64,000 bases of DNA, taken from the NCBI GenBank assembly GCA_036571765.1, contig BROE01000001.1:5432322-5496321 (forward strand). Direction: 5' to 3'. Below the pieces are notes generated by a model. The model had not been told where the DNA came from, did not search any database, and saw nothing but the letters and a program-made list of their open reading frames with translations. The first letter of the stretch is position 1. Each line of letters opens with the position of its first letter. Of the stretch, positions 37,075 through 48,016 are shown in pieces. The position numbers were made by a program, and so were the translations under genes. This DNA comes from Plecoglossus altivelis. Its lineage: Eukaryota > Chordata > Actinopteri > Osmeriformes > Plecoglossidae.

Positions 37075-39498
37075 TTTGTGTGTGTGTGTGCGTGCCAGGG
37101 TAGAGCTACCTTCAGTTCGGGCATACTGCCAATCAGCTCATAGGGTAGCTTCACATCTGGCTTATTGGTGTAGTCAAGAGGAACAAGTTGTGGTGCCAAG
37201 TCCCGATAGCGGTAGAACAGCCTGGAAGGTGGGGTGGAAAGTTGAAATAGTTTAAATATGATGCTGGGTTACAACATTGCCAAGTGTTTCCAATTATGTC
37301 AAATGATGTCAGGTTTCTTTTTGGGTATTGGTGTGGTATATTTCAGAGGGATCTGGAAGAGGAGTCAAGTATCTCATGGGGTCAAATGAAATGCTTCTTT
37401 TTATTTATTATGTTTTGGGACGTTTCGTTGGACACTATTTGGTGTCCTGTTGCTTCATGTTAATGCATGACTTATGAATGAATGACTTTCACCATAGTTA
37501 AAGATTCAGTGACATAGAATGACAAAATACTGGCACATGAGCTTTGACTAACAAGTGCTTGTGTGTCATATTTACAACTTACTTATGAGACACAAATAAC
37601 ACACTCAATTTGGTTGAGTTACAGCTACAAATACCTGGAATCATTGATAGTATGCACCATAAAGGCATTGTCAGTCCTCAATTCCAAAGACTTAAATGGT
37701 TAGTAGTTTCAGATTTCAGGTCAATGGTGACTAGATTTAGTTGTTTTGACATACAATAAAGTATTTTGTGTGAGTCTTTCAGTATGATGTTATTTCGTTA
37801 ATTCAACCATTGTTTATTTAGGCAACCAAAAGGGAACCATTTACTTTTGAACGGTGTTAAATAATGACTGTCTAGATCTTTTATCACAGGACATCATAGT
37901 CATAACCAGTTTTGCCATAGTAGGAAACATGAACATGCGTTGCATCATCAATATACCATACGTTGTCAAGTTTGAAAAACCAATCTCATGCTACAACCAC
38001 CAAGGGTTAGTTAGTAGTTCGTTTTCAGGGTATTCACATGCATGTTGCGCATTTTGGGACTTGCCCAGAGAGTTCCTTCCAATCTATGAAGGTCCAACCA
38101 AATAATGATACATCTCATATGTTATGCATTATGGTGTCCTGGAAAACATTAGAAAAAGATTTTCAAGTTCAAAGACGAACAGCTTCTGACCTTAGAATCT
38201 CCTTCCTGGTAAAGAATGTGCAGTCCTAAAAGACAAATTCATTCATCCAAGCCACTGATTAAAATCATACAAATGAAAGCTTTTTAAAATGACACGTATG
38301 TTTTCCAATTGAGAAACATGTTGTATATTATGCAGTTTCTAGACAGCTAAATTAAACAAAGCAGTCTGGATAGAAATCATAGGTCAGACCTTTAGACAAA
38401 AAGATGAAAAATCCCTTTATATTACAAAAATGTAATTGACCACAAATTGGTTTTAGTACAATATGTGTCAGATACAAATTAAGTATTGATGAATAGTGTA
38501 AGGCCTTGTCTAAAAAATATTTTTTTAGATTTTCAAAACTTATCGCAAAATTCAGTCGTTACCGATAGACTGAAACGACTTGCAGAGAGGTTCTCCCTGT
38601 TCAGCTTATACTACTTGGGGGCTATTATTGTTTACTTCAAACATTTTATCATTCTTATTTTATTTAATATAACTTTCCCAGTTAGGTCAACACTATGAGG
38701 AATTAGTACTTAAAAGTTGGTTGGTGCTCTAAAAATATTTTGAAATGTATCTGCTGGTGAAATGGTAAGCTACAGTTTTTTATGCAAAATATTATGGGTC
38801 AAAGAATAGTCTATTTCATTTACTTTTCATGACTTTTTTCATACATTTCCACAATATTATTAGCAGTATAATGTGATAACTTACTCAAAAATCTGTGTGA
38901 CTTAAAACAAATGTCCTGCCCTGAGAAAGCCATCATTGCCAAACAAATAATTATTGCTAACCCTCCATATTATGTGAAATTGTACATTTGGAAGTTTTTT
39001 TGTTGAACATACAAAAATAACATCACTATTTACAGATACGAAGAAGAATGAGCCTAGTGGTTGTAGGGCAACAATTTCAAGGGCTATTTTCTCAAGCAAA
39101 GAGAAGAAAACCTTAGCAAATGATAACAAATGTTACCAGGCCAGCTTTAGCCTGTTTGGTTTGAATACTGACACTAACTTGTAATATTTGACAACACACT
39201 TTCCCCCTCGCTATGTCTACTGTCTATTTCCTCCTCAAACAAATGTATAAAAGTGTGACAAGTGTGTCAAGACCTCTGTCACGTATGCATCTAACCCCAC
39301 TCACCCGTTTTACTGCCCACATGAAAGCAATATCGGGCTGAAGTTAGCAAAGTCATTTAATTCAATCAGCAAATCGGCACATTTTGCTCCTTTGAAGACG
39401 ACAAGCTACCCCAAAAGTGAGCGAGAAAAGAAGGGACACACACCAACCTGATAGGCGTCAAGCTGCTGTGCTGTAAAGATAGTCTGCTTGTTCCCCAT
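35367..39498 (-). CDS. cib3: Calcium and integrin-binding family member 3
   Basis: EF-hand Ca2+/Mg2+-binding protein. In vertebrates CIB2 and CIB3 are partners of TMC channels in hair-cell mechanotransduction. Six coding exons: 39448-39498, 38191-38225, 37110-37221, 36554-36701, 35603-35798, 35367-35388; 187 residues, equal to human CIB3. It starts MGNKQTIFTAQQLDAYQ, with a Gly2 that could be myristoylated, followed by the family-diagnostic DCTFFTRKEILR and ending FLSTFHIRI. Two calcium-binding loops are visible: DFNNDDFICKSD (EF3) and DLDNDGRLSLED (EF4). The first and fourth introns are AT-rich. It is convergent with rab8a, as in the human TPM4-RAB8A-CIB3 order. I saw no hsh2d between them, although that gene lies there in human. 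A GT microsatellite abuts exon 3. Confidence 0.95.
37016..37092. repeat. (GT)n microsatellite in cib3 intron
   Basis: Long GT array (about 55 pure bases, then an interrupted AATGTTTGTG segment and more GT) ending only about 18 bases from the 3' end of cib3 exon 3 (37110). On the cib3 sense strand it is a CA repeat just downstream of the splice donor. CA repeats in this position bind hnRNP L and can change exon inclusion. Confidence 0.95.
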
Positions 39499-41003
39499 TG
39501 CTGAGCGCGTGCACACACACACCTGCACAAACCCCGGGACAAACGTCCATTGCAATTCTAGTATGAAATGAGCTCTTAAGGGCCTGCTGCTGGGGATATG
39601 TCAGATATGAAATGCTGGAACAAAAGAGGGGCAAGGCAACAGAAGGGATCAGGTGTCGGCCAGCTCTGGGCCCTTTGGTTCTCCATTATAATAGCAGCAT
39701 TTCATCGTTTTCCCTGATCTGAATAGAAGCCCCTTTGACAATGACTAAGGGCTGTCGTCCAGCATCGTGCCCAGCTCTATCAACCCCCGAGAGCTCGTCT
39801 ATGGGCAACGCCTCACTCCCAGCTCAGGTTACCACCGCTGTAGAGCCAGGGTTTGCAGGAGGCAAAAACACAGCACCCCACTGTATATATGGACAGAGGG
39901 TTTGTCACAAGCTTGATTTCAATTTTCCTTTCAATGTTTTTTATGCTTTTAATGAATAAAAATCAAAATATTCAACAGAAGTCTTTGAATTTTACTTAAG
40001 ATAATGCACACGAAATGCATTTCTATCCATTTACTTTCCGCAGTTTAACGCACCAAGATTGGGAAACAGGGGTGAACTTTTTGGGTGAGGTCAGTCTCAC
40101 ATCTAATGTGAGACTGGGCATTCATCCATTTCTCACTGTACCTCAGAACTTTGAGATCAGGTTGTGTTCAAAACCCAGGTTCATGACCTGTTCTTGGCAC
40201 TCTTATATAGACACCATCTGTTTAAGAGGTCACAGGTTCATACCTAATTCTTCTCTCTCATGGCCAATATTAGTCCCCCGAATTCCTTTTTTACCTGTTC
40301 ATCTTATGTTGTATTGGGTTCATGGTAAATATCTGTAACATAATACTGTCTGAATACAGCTATTGCTGTGCTGTTTTGCTTACATTGGCATCGCCACAAA
40401 AACACTATGAGATGGAGAATTTTTGAAAGCGGCATATACTATCTAGCTATACAGTATGACACATGTAGGAAAGTGATAAGGCCATTCTATTAACTGCCTT
40501 ACACTATTTAAAATATGTCATCGATAATTGGCACGAGTAGTCATTTATATGAACCCTGTCTCAATCATTCAAGATATTGCAATGTAAAAATGGACTGATG
40601 TTTATTATTTACCTAATGACAGTTGATAGGGTGTGAAATTAAGTAGAAAAAGAGCCGATACTAGAATGTGGTTGACGTTTGTAATCTCAGTCTGACAACT
40701 ATACTGCATTTGATAAGGACTACGCCCAAACAGCACATACAAGGGAGCCCAAAACATCATAGAGATTGTTGACAGCATAACAGTCATACAGTCAGACAGT
40801 AAAAGTGAGTAACGCCAGAAAAACAAAAGGAACTTTTCCCAACTACTGTGAGGTATGCAAATCTACTCCTTATTCTCTCGTCTGATAATGCCATTGTAAA
40901 ACACTCAGAGCTGTTCTTCTATGCCAGCATGGTTTTTGTCAAACAGTTGGTAAACTGAAGCTGTTGTTGAACATATCATACAAACATTACTAACACATGA
41001 AGA
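39499..41003. other. Divergent intergenic region between cib3 and the SLC1 gene
   Basis: About 1.5 kb shared upstream DNA of two divergent genes. No exon is recognised. AT-rich at 40340-40620. No convincing TATA box was seen for either start. Confidence 0.5.
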
Positions 41004-43918
41004 ATGCGTTCTTTGTTCTCTGGATTTCCCATGCCAGAGATGCCGCCCAATTCTAATGGCAGCTCTGTGAAGAGGGGGCTCCAGGGGCCCCAGACCCCTG
41101 GACAGAGACAAGAGTCCCCTGGACCTCGGAGCAGAGGCCTCCTTGGTTATCTTAAGACCTTCTCCAAGAACAACGCTTTCTTATGGATCACTGTGACCGC
41201 AGTGGTATTGGGCAAGTGAAATACATAAATATTTGTGTCGTTTTATGGGGATCTACCAAGGGTTAAACAGCGGCAATGATTTGACTGCTGGGTGTTTGTT
41301 CCCAGGGGTTGTGCTGGGCTTTGCGTTGCGCTCCAGTATGACATCCGCACAAGTCAGATATTTCTCGTTTCCTGGCGAGATGCTGATGAGAATGCTGCAG
41401 ATGCTTGTGATGCCTCTTCTCGTATCCAGTCTGGTCACAGGTATGGATGTTCTGTTTAAATGGTCAGAAGAGTTTGGCCTTTCTCACCATTGTCCTGCCC
41501 TCGGAACTGTATTGCTACATTTGGAATGACAGATTGAAAAAATACCCCTGTGGATACAAAAATAAAATTCTATAATAAAACTGCACTTCACAAACACTTG
41601 AAATTAATTATTGTTAAACTATAGAAAACCATGGGGTAACTGTATTTCCTGGCTTGAGCTACATTAAAATACCCTTTCATATCAAGTTTGCAGTATCAAC
41701 TGGTTATCAGGGATCCTAACCAGTATGTTGTAGGAATTATTTCTAATGTCTTTTTTAACTTTTCTCTCAGGCATTTCTTCACTAGACAGTAAGGCTACAG
41801 GGAGAATGGGAGTTCAGGCTTTGCTTTACTACATGGTGACCACGATCATCGCCGTGTTCACTGGTATTGTCATTGTTGTCATCGTCCAGCCTGGAAAAGG
41901 CACCAAGGATACCTCATATCCCTCTAGTGGCAGCGTTGAGGTGGTGCAGACTTTAGATGCATTCCTGGACCTGGTTAGGTGAGCAGAATGGAAAATATTT
42001 TCTCAAATCAGTGTCTCTTAAGCCGTCCATGTTGGAACAGTCAACTAAGAACCGTATTTTGATCCTCTAGGAACATGTTCCCCTCAAACTTGGTGGAAGC
42101 CTGTTTCAAACAGGTAGGGTTCTACTCTCAAAATGATCCATTGGTCTGTCTTGCCTAAGTCAGTTTGCGGTTTAAGACCAACTTTGTCAACCCACAATAA
42201 CATCTGGTGATATTTTAACACCAGTCTCCCTTTCTGCATTCAGTATAAAACAGTCTATATCAAGAAGACGACTATGAGTGCTGCAAAAGTTCTTGAAGCC
42301 AATAGAACTCGGGAGTCTGGCACGAGTGGACACCCTATGGATGGCATGATGGCCAAGGATGGCTCTTCAAACGGGGTCAATGCTTTGGGTTTGGTGGTCT
42401 TCTCCATCAGTTTCGGTCTGGTCCTAGGCAGAATGAAAGCTCAAGGTCAGCTCTTGAGAGACTTTTTCAACTCTCTAAACGAAGTTATCCTCCGTCTGGT
42501 TAGCATTATCATCTGGTAAGCTAACACGAAGCACTTGCAAAGGATATCCTTCCCAAGCACTCCAAAGTTATCCTCCTGACTCCTTTTCCAATTGTTTCTT
42601 TCCTTTTTTCTCAGGTACGCTCCAGTTGGAATCCTCTTCTTGATCGCTGGGAAGATCGTGGAAATGAGGGACATTGGGCAGATAGGTGGGCAGCTGTCTA
42701 TGTACACGCTGTGTGTCATCTCTGGTCTTCTAGTCCACAGCGTGTTGGTGCTGCCTTTGCTATACTTCCTCACCACACGCAGGAACCCCTACCTGTTTAT
42801 TGGGGGTCTTCTCCAGGCTCTCCTCACTGCCCTGGGGACCTCATCCAGGTACATGCTAGTCCATACAGCTGCACACACTGTGCATTTAACTGGGTGTGAT
42901 ATAATCATAGAACCTTCTTATTCCATTCATGCCAGTTGCCTCTTCCCCACAACCCCCTTTTATATCACGGTCATGGTCTCTCTCTCTCCCTCTCTCTCAG
43001 CTCTGCCACTCTCCCTGTCACCTTCCGCTGCTTGGAGGAGAACATTGGCATGGACAAGCGTGTGACCCGCTTCATGCTGCCCGTAGGCGCTACTATTAAC
43101 ATGGATGGCACGGCCCTCTATGAAGCTGTGGCGGCCATCTTTATTGCCCAGGTCAACCACATAGACCTGAACTTGGGCCAGATCATCACCATTAGGTTAG
43201 TAACAATAAGAGAGTGTTTGTCATTCAGAAACATTTGCTTTATGATCATTCCTGACTTTACGAAGATTCAAGTTTATTTGTCTTACAGTTATGACACGCA
43301 GACACGCATACATGGAGTGGCGACATTGACAAATACACCCACACAGGAGTTACCACCACAAAATTATTCATTAAACACAATTAATAAAATTGATCACAAC
43401 AGTATCACGGCAACCGCTGCCAGTATCGGAGCAGCAGGTATCCCCCAGGCTGGCCTGGTTACCATGGTGATCGTGTTGACATCCGCCGGACTGCCTACTG
43501 AAGACATCACCCTCATCTTAGCTGTAGATTGGTTTCTGTAAGTTTACTGCTAAACTTAGTAGAGGAGGGGAGAGAATTGATTGAGTGTGAATCGGTGTGT
43601 GATTGGATGAGGTTGGGGGTGACTTGGATGGTGGTTGGTTCATCCGCGTGCCTTTGTCCTGCTCAAGAACCTGAACCCCTTATCTGTTTCCTCAGGGATC
43701 GTTTGAGGACCACCACCAACGTGCTAGGAGACTCTCTGGGTGTGGGCATCGTAGCTCACCTCTCCAGACACGAGCTGCAGAACGCAACGTCCGCAGAGGA
43801 ACACACGGTCGTGGAGGGGGGAGCAGACACAGGAAGCCCCCTCCGCCACAAACAGACTCCTGATGACACGTACATTCACCTGAACACTCCCAACGGGAGG
43901 AGTGAGAGCTCTGTGTGA
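41004..43918 (+). CDS. Excitatory amino acid (glutamate) transporter, SLC1 family
   Basis: Na+/K+/H+-coupled glutamate/aspartate transporter. Nine coding exons: 41004-41211, 41306-41440, 41771-41978, 42071-42113, 42244-42515, 42615-42848, 43001-43195, 43403-43537, 43696-43918; 550 residues. The core fold is complete: YFSFPGEMLMRMLQMLVMPL, TSSSSATLP hairpin 1, the Na+-site NMDGT of TM7, AASIGAAGIPQAG hairpin 2, and the TM8 substrate motif DRLRTTTNVLGDS with the Arg that marks acidic amino acid carriers. Sequence is closest to EAAT1/EAAT4 (SLC1A3/SLC1A6). SLC1A6 lies on human 19p13, but fish also have SLC1A8 and SLC1A9, so I give no symbol. An N-glycosylation site NRT sits in a shortened extracellular loop. 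The tail ends SESSV, a class I PDZ ligand. The start is uncertain: ATGs at 41004, 41031 and 41040 are all in frame. The exon 1 donor is GC (GG|GCAAGT). Confidence 0.9.
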
Positions 43919-44257
43919 CATGTACATGTTTTCACACATTTGATCTTTGTTTTTCTCTATCGGCTCGCTGTCGCTCTCACCTAATGCCTAGAACCATCTA
44001 CTGCTCAAAAGCCATACAACAGATATGTGCAGTCACTTATGAGTAGGAAGGAGTGGGGATCGATTTCATTTTACCAACAGCTCCATCCATCCTGTGCAGA
44101 CCCTGCTTCCTTTTGTAGCAGGCAAACAGAAAATACATCTAGGTCTAGGGTGGGTATATGGTACACCTGCATGTCACAAACTACACCCCTTGGTACAATG
44201 TTGTTATACTAACTGCTGATACAATGTTATCCAAATGAGAATGTATTATTATAAACA

Positions 44258-44263
44258 AATAAA
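44258..44263 (+). terminator. Polyadenylation signal of the SLC1 transporter gene
   Basis: AATAAA 340 bases after the transporter stop codon, with a GT/T-rich stretch after it. It is only 42 bases from the opposing admp signal. Confidence 0.65.
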
Positions 44264-44305
44264 TTTGTGCATAAACAACTTCAGTCAGTGATAATTCTTT
44301 GAAAA

Positions 44306-44311
44306 TTTATT
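44306..44311 (-). terminator. admp: Candidate admp polyadenylation signal
   Basis: Minus-strand AATAAA about 355 bases past the admp stop (44666). The downstream minus-strand sequence is T-poor, so efficiency is uncertain. No closer canonical hexamer was seen. Confidence 0.55.
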
Positions 44312-44665
44312 TAACTTTATAGTTTACAACCTGAAAACATATAATATTCACATTTACATCTGTCGCAGGGTATCAATTCATGCCCTGCCATATATTATAA
44401 TTTATACCTATATACATATATTACAATGCCAAAGGAGTTGACTGCCTGAGATCAACTTTAGATTGAATACCCCAACACTCACCACAACAATCTTCAGTAC
44501 CTCCAAATGATTACTTTCTACATGAGACTTTCCTTTCAACACTCCGGACATTTCCCTAAGCAGTCCAGATCCTTTGGCAGGGATCTGTTGACACCCCTTC
44601 CCTACCCTCCACCTTCTGCCCTCCCCCTCCCCCCTCCCCATCCAGGCACCTGCAGAGAGGCTGCT

Positions 44666-46421
44666 TCAGTGACAGCCACAGCTCCCGGCCACCATGTCAT
44701 CGTACTGCTTCAACACCACATTCTCCTCGTCGTCGAAGTACAGCAGGTTGATGGAGAAGAGCTTGTCGGGTACGCAGCATGGCGTCTCGATGCCCTTGGT
44801 CAGCTTGAGGGCGTTGATGATGGACTGGACGGTGGCGTGATTGGTAGGCCTCATGTTCTGGCCCAGCGGGAAGGGGCAGGAGCCTTTGCAGTGGTAGGCG
44901 TTGTAACCCCGCGGAGATACGATCCAACCGGACCAGCCAATCTCTTCAAAATCCACGTAGAGCGGATGGCGCTGGCAGTGGGTTTTCTCGCCGTCGTCCT
45001 CACCCCCGTAGTCTGAGGCGCGGGCGCTACGGCGGGCAGCCGCCAGCAAGGGCAGCTGCGGCAGGCTGGGAGACGCAGGGCTATTGTTGACATCTGGTGG
45101 GAAAATGAAAGAGAAACAGCTTGTAAAAAAACACGAACAAAAGTGATTGTTTTGATATTGAATTTCTAACCTATTGGTATGATATACCAATAACATATAT
45201 AACATATTGATATGTTTAACATATTGAACATGCATAGCAACATAATAAAAATAGCAGGGGAAATCGCTTGAGGTGTCATACTTCTGATGTTGTCGACTGA
45301 AGCAGAACGGCGGCCATCGTCAGTGAAGAGGACCAGCATAGGCTGCTTGCTCTGGTGGTGATTGCGACCTAAAGCAAAGCGAACCACCTTCGAGTCCATC
45401 TGGCTTCCTCCCAGAGTCTTCATCGTCACCATCAGCCCCAAGTTGCTACCTTCGTCCATCATCCATGAGCGTACCTTCATAGATAGGGTTTGCGTTGGTT
45501 AAGAATGTATGCCATGATAGCATACAGGGACAGTCAGAGAGTACAGGGGAAAAAAACAAGTACTAATGACTGTTCTAATGACTTACTGCTTGTGTAATAG
45601 TGAAGACCTCCCAGCCAGTGGAGTGTACAGGGATTAGTCGAGAAGACAGCAGTTTTTTCCCCAAAGTCATGTTACTTTTGGTCGTATCAAGGACCTGATA
45701 AACACTGACCTGTTGGATTGGAATTAATTAAACATTGGGTCTGCTTTCTTGTCTTGAGTTACCGATTTTTGAGTACACCAAGTTCACTCAGAAAACAGCT
45801 TACCACACACGTCACATTACCTGGCAGAAATGATGTCTGTTAAAATGTGATGAAGCTTGTGGTCGCAACTTGAAGAGATGGACTTCAGCAGTAAGAACTT
45901 TCTCACTTCTGGCAACCGTGGACAAATTAAACTGGAATTCAACTTGTTCGCTGTGCACTGAAAGAAAAAACTGTAAACATTAATGCAAAATATAACAAAA
46001 AAGGTCCGCTAAGACGACCTGCATATCTGTTATGAAATATGAAAATGAAACAGGTGTCAACGTCTTGACTAAATGGCACAAATACTTAAGATTAATTAGC
46101 CTTACATTTGTCGAAGAAACTGCGAACTGTATTCCCCTCAAGAAGGTGGGGATCCTTTGTGACGCCGTCCACATCTGCAACGGTGTTATACAAGTCAAGC
46201 ATGTACTGAGGAGGTTGCTTGTGACCCCGGGGAAGAGGTGGATCCTCCATGCCGAACACCTCTAGGAGCCGTTTAATGGCTGCAGACCGGACCTCTTTGG
46301 ATTCGTTTTCTACAGCAAAAGGATTCTCAAAATATTCCAGTGAAGGCCTTGCGACGGCAAAGCCCACGACAGTGGAAACAAACGCCACAAATGCAGCCAA
46401 TATCTCAGAATTTAGAATCAT
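44666..46421 (-). CDS. admp: Anti-dorsalizing morphogenetic protein (BMP-class TGF-beta ligand)
   Basis: Secreted BMP-like ligand. In frog and zebrafish it is made in the dorsal organizer and balances dorsoventral patterning with Chordin. Five coding exons: 46106-46421, 45821-45957, 45587-45709, 45282-45474, 44666-45093; 398 residues. The signal peptide covers residues 1-24 (start MILNSEI; a longer upstream frame from 46499 begins before the presumed transcription start and is rejected). The propeptide contains HPSTGWEVF-like VHSTGWEVFTITQA. A minimal furin site RSAR ends at about residue 281. The mature domain runs 296-398 with the seven-cysteine pattern: HCQRHPLYVDF, YHCKGSCPFP, PCCVP and SCGCH. 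NLLYFDDEENVVLKQYDDMV and the CGCH end suggest ADMP rather than BMP2/4, though this is from memory of the family. It is followed on the same strand by pnhd, itself a known ADMP neighbour. Confidence 0.9.
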
Positions 46422-46507
46422 GGTTTTTGGTTCCTTGTGTACGTGTCCACACTCATTCAAACGGAAGGTCTCTGTTGGAGTGATTGCAGACCTTTGCAAG
46501 CTCGAGG

Positions 46508-46514
46508 TTTTATA
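46508..46514 (-). promoter_or_regulatory. admp: Candidate admp TATA box
   Basis: Minus-strand TATAAAA 87-93 bases upstream of the chosen admp ATG (46421). Transcription would start near 46480, which supports the downstream ATG at 46421 over an in-frame ATG at 46499. Confidence 0.6.
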
Positions 46515-46858
46515 TCAAATGCTCCTGTATTGTCCACAGGCCCTCAAACCCTCGGTCAACAGCAATAAAAATGCTATTTAGTCGCAAATGTAAATCAACC
46601 ATCAGCGAATGTATAGGAAGGCTAATGGTTGTGTTAACAAGGTGTGAACCAGATTGTGTATTTTCTTCTGGCGGTTACCCCCAACGTCTGACGAATAGGT
46701 TAAGAAACAAATAAAGGAGTTAGAAGGCCTATCCTATAAAACGATTTTTTTTACACAGATAACAATGGATTTATTAAATTGGTTTTTGAATTGAACCTAC
46801 AATGGAAGAAATCTAAATACTCCCGGAAAAATCGGAATTAAATCTAAATGGCTCACTT

Positions 46859-46896
46859 TGAGGAAGTTAACTCACCATAGGAGGTTAACTTCCTCA
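46859..46896. repeat. 13-bp perfect inverted repeat upstream of admp
   Basis: Arms TGAGGAAGTTAAC (46859-46871) and its complement GTTAACTTCCTCA (46884-46896) flank a 12-base loop. Each arm contains the palindrome GTTAAC. It lies about 440 bases upstream of the admp ATG, in the admp-pnhd intergenic segment. Confidence 0.9.
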
Positions 46897-47822
46897 GAAT
46901 GGATCCATTAATTTAGAATAATGGGGTTAATGTTTTACAGGAATACCAATTATCTCGATAAACATAGGGAGGAGGTATTCTATTTTGCAGTCTTAGCTCC
47001 ATGTAGTTTCCATGTAAATCTGTCCGTGGCCAGGCCCTGCAAGCGGTTAATTTAAAGTTTTCGGTTTTTACAGTTATGAATCGTTTGGCTCTCTATACTT
47101 TTGAACACAGTTTTTGTGAATCTACATTTCACCTTAAATCTAACCAATAATACGAAACAATTATTTGGGGAGATTCAATAAGTTATAGTACATATAAATT
47201 GTCAGGGTTCAATATTCCAACTCATTTCTCAGCACGAGATGAGGATCATTGACATCAGCTTTTAGGCAAGCTTACTGACATCGTTGGAAGGAATTAAAAC
47301 TGTCCAGAGATAAGAACTTCCATCGCCACATGGGTGGCAGGTGGGATTTTTGAAAGTGTTTTTTTAAGCATGCCAACATCCAACATCAAAACGCTTCATT
47401 TTACAACGGAACACTTTACTCCTAAGTAATAAATTATCATCAAAGGTTCTATATAGCCCATATTCACACTGTGAACACAGTAAAAGACAAATTGTTGTTT
47501 CACAAGTAGATATGAAGACCAGGGACAATTAACGACCAGTGCACGTGTGAACCATTTGAAAACAGCAGGCTATCTACCAACGTCATTTATATATAAATTC
47601 ACTTGGAAGAAATCAAAGTCATGTCTCTATTTTTCATGTTTTCTTTGTTTCTTTGCCAAGAAACTGTTCATCTTTAATATCAAACATCTTTAGGAGACTA
47701 CAATGTATCAAAACGTATTCTTTACTAGTGTAACATATTGTGCCTCCTCTAGGAAGCAGACACATTTTGATAAGACCTAATGTGTAAGTCCACAATGTAG
47801 TACAATGGTTACGCAAATAAAT

Positions 47823-47828
47823 TTTATT
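47823..47828 (-). terminator. pnhd: Candidate pnhd polyadenylation signal
   Basis: Minus-strand AATAAA about 190 bases after the pnhd stop (48017). A plus-strand AATAAA overlaps the same AT-rich stretch. Confidence 0.55.
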
Positions 47829-48016
47829 TACAAAATTACTTTATACATATATTACATATATAACAATAATATATTGAGTAAATTATTGCAATGAACTTTT
47901 GGGGGTTGTTCCAGTAAAGCTGCTGTTGTGACCAGACAGCTACCACTTATGAACAAAGACCATTTCCAAAGTGTCAAAGACTTGAAGTTGAGGCAGTCCA
48001 AGGGAGGGTGTAATTG

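Noticed and set aside
39240..39255. TATAAAAG-like site on the plus strand
   Set aside because: Inside the first cib3 intron, with no plus-strand gene start within 1.7 kb; likely chance in AT-rich DNA.
35100..39498. Possible hsh2d gene next to cib3, as in human
   Set aside because: No SH2 domain motif was seen between rab8a and cib3 or in the cib3 introns.
43260..43360. Possible short retroelement tail (TTCAAGTTTATTTGTC-like) in an SLC1 intron
   Set aside because: Resembles tails of common fish repeats, but the match is short and I cannot delimit an element.
44697..45093. Alternative minus-strand frames (76 and 80 residues) in the admp last exon
   Set aside because: They are shadows of the GC-rich admp mature-domain exon in other reading frames.
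46106..46499. Longer admp N-terminus beginning at 46499
   Set aside because: It begins upstream of the transcription start implied by the TATA box and buries the signal peptide; the ATG at 46421 puts the hydrophobic segment right at the N-terminus.
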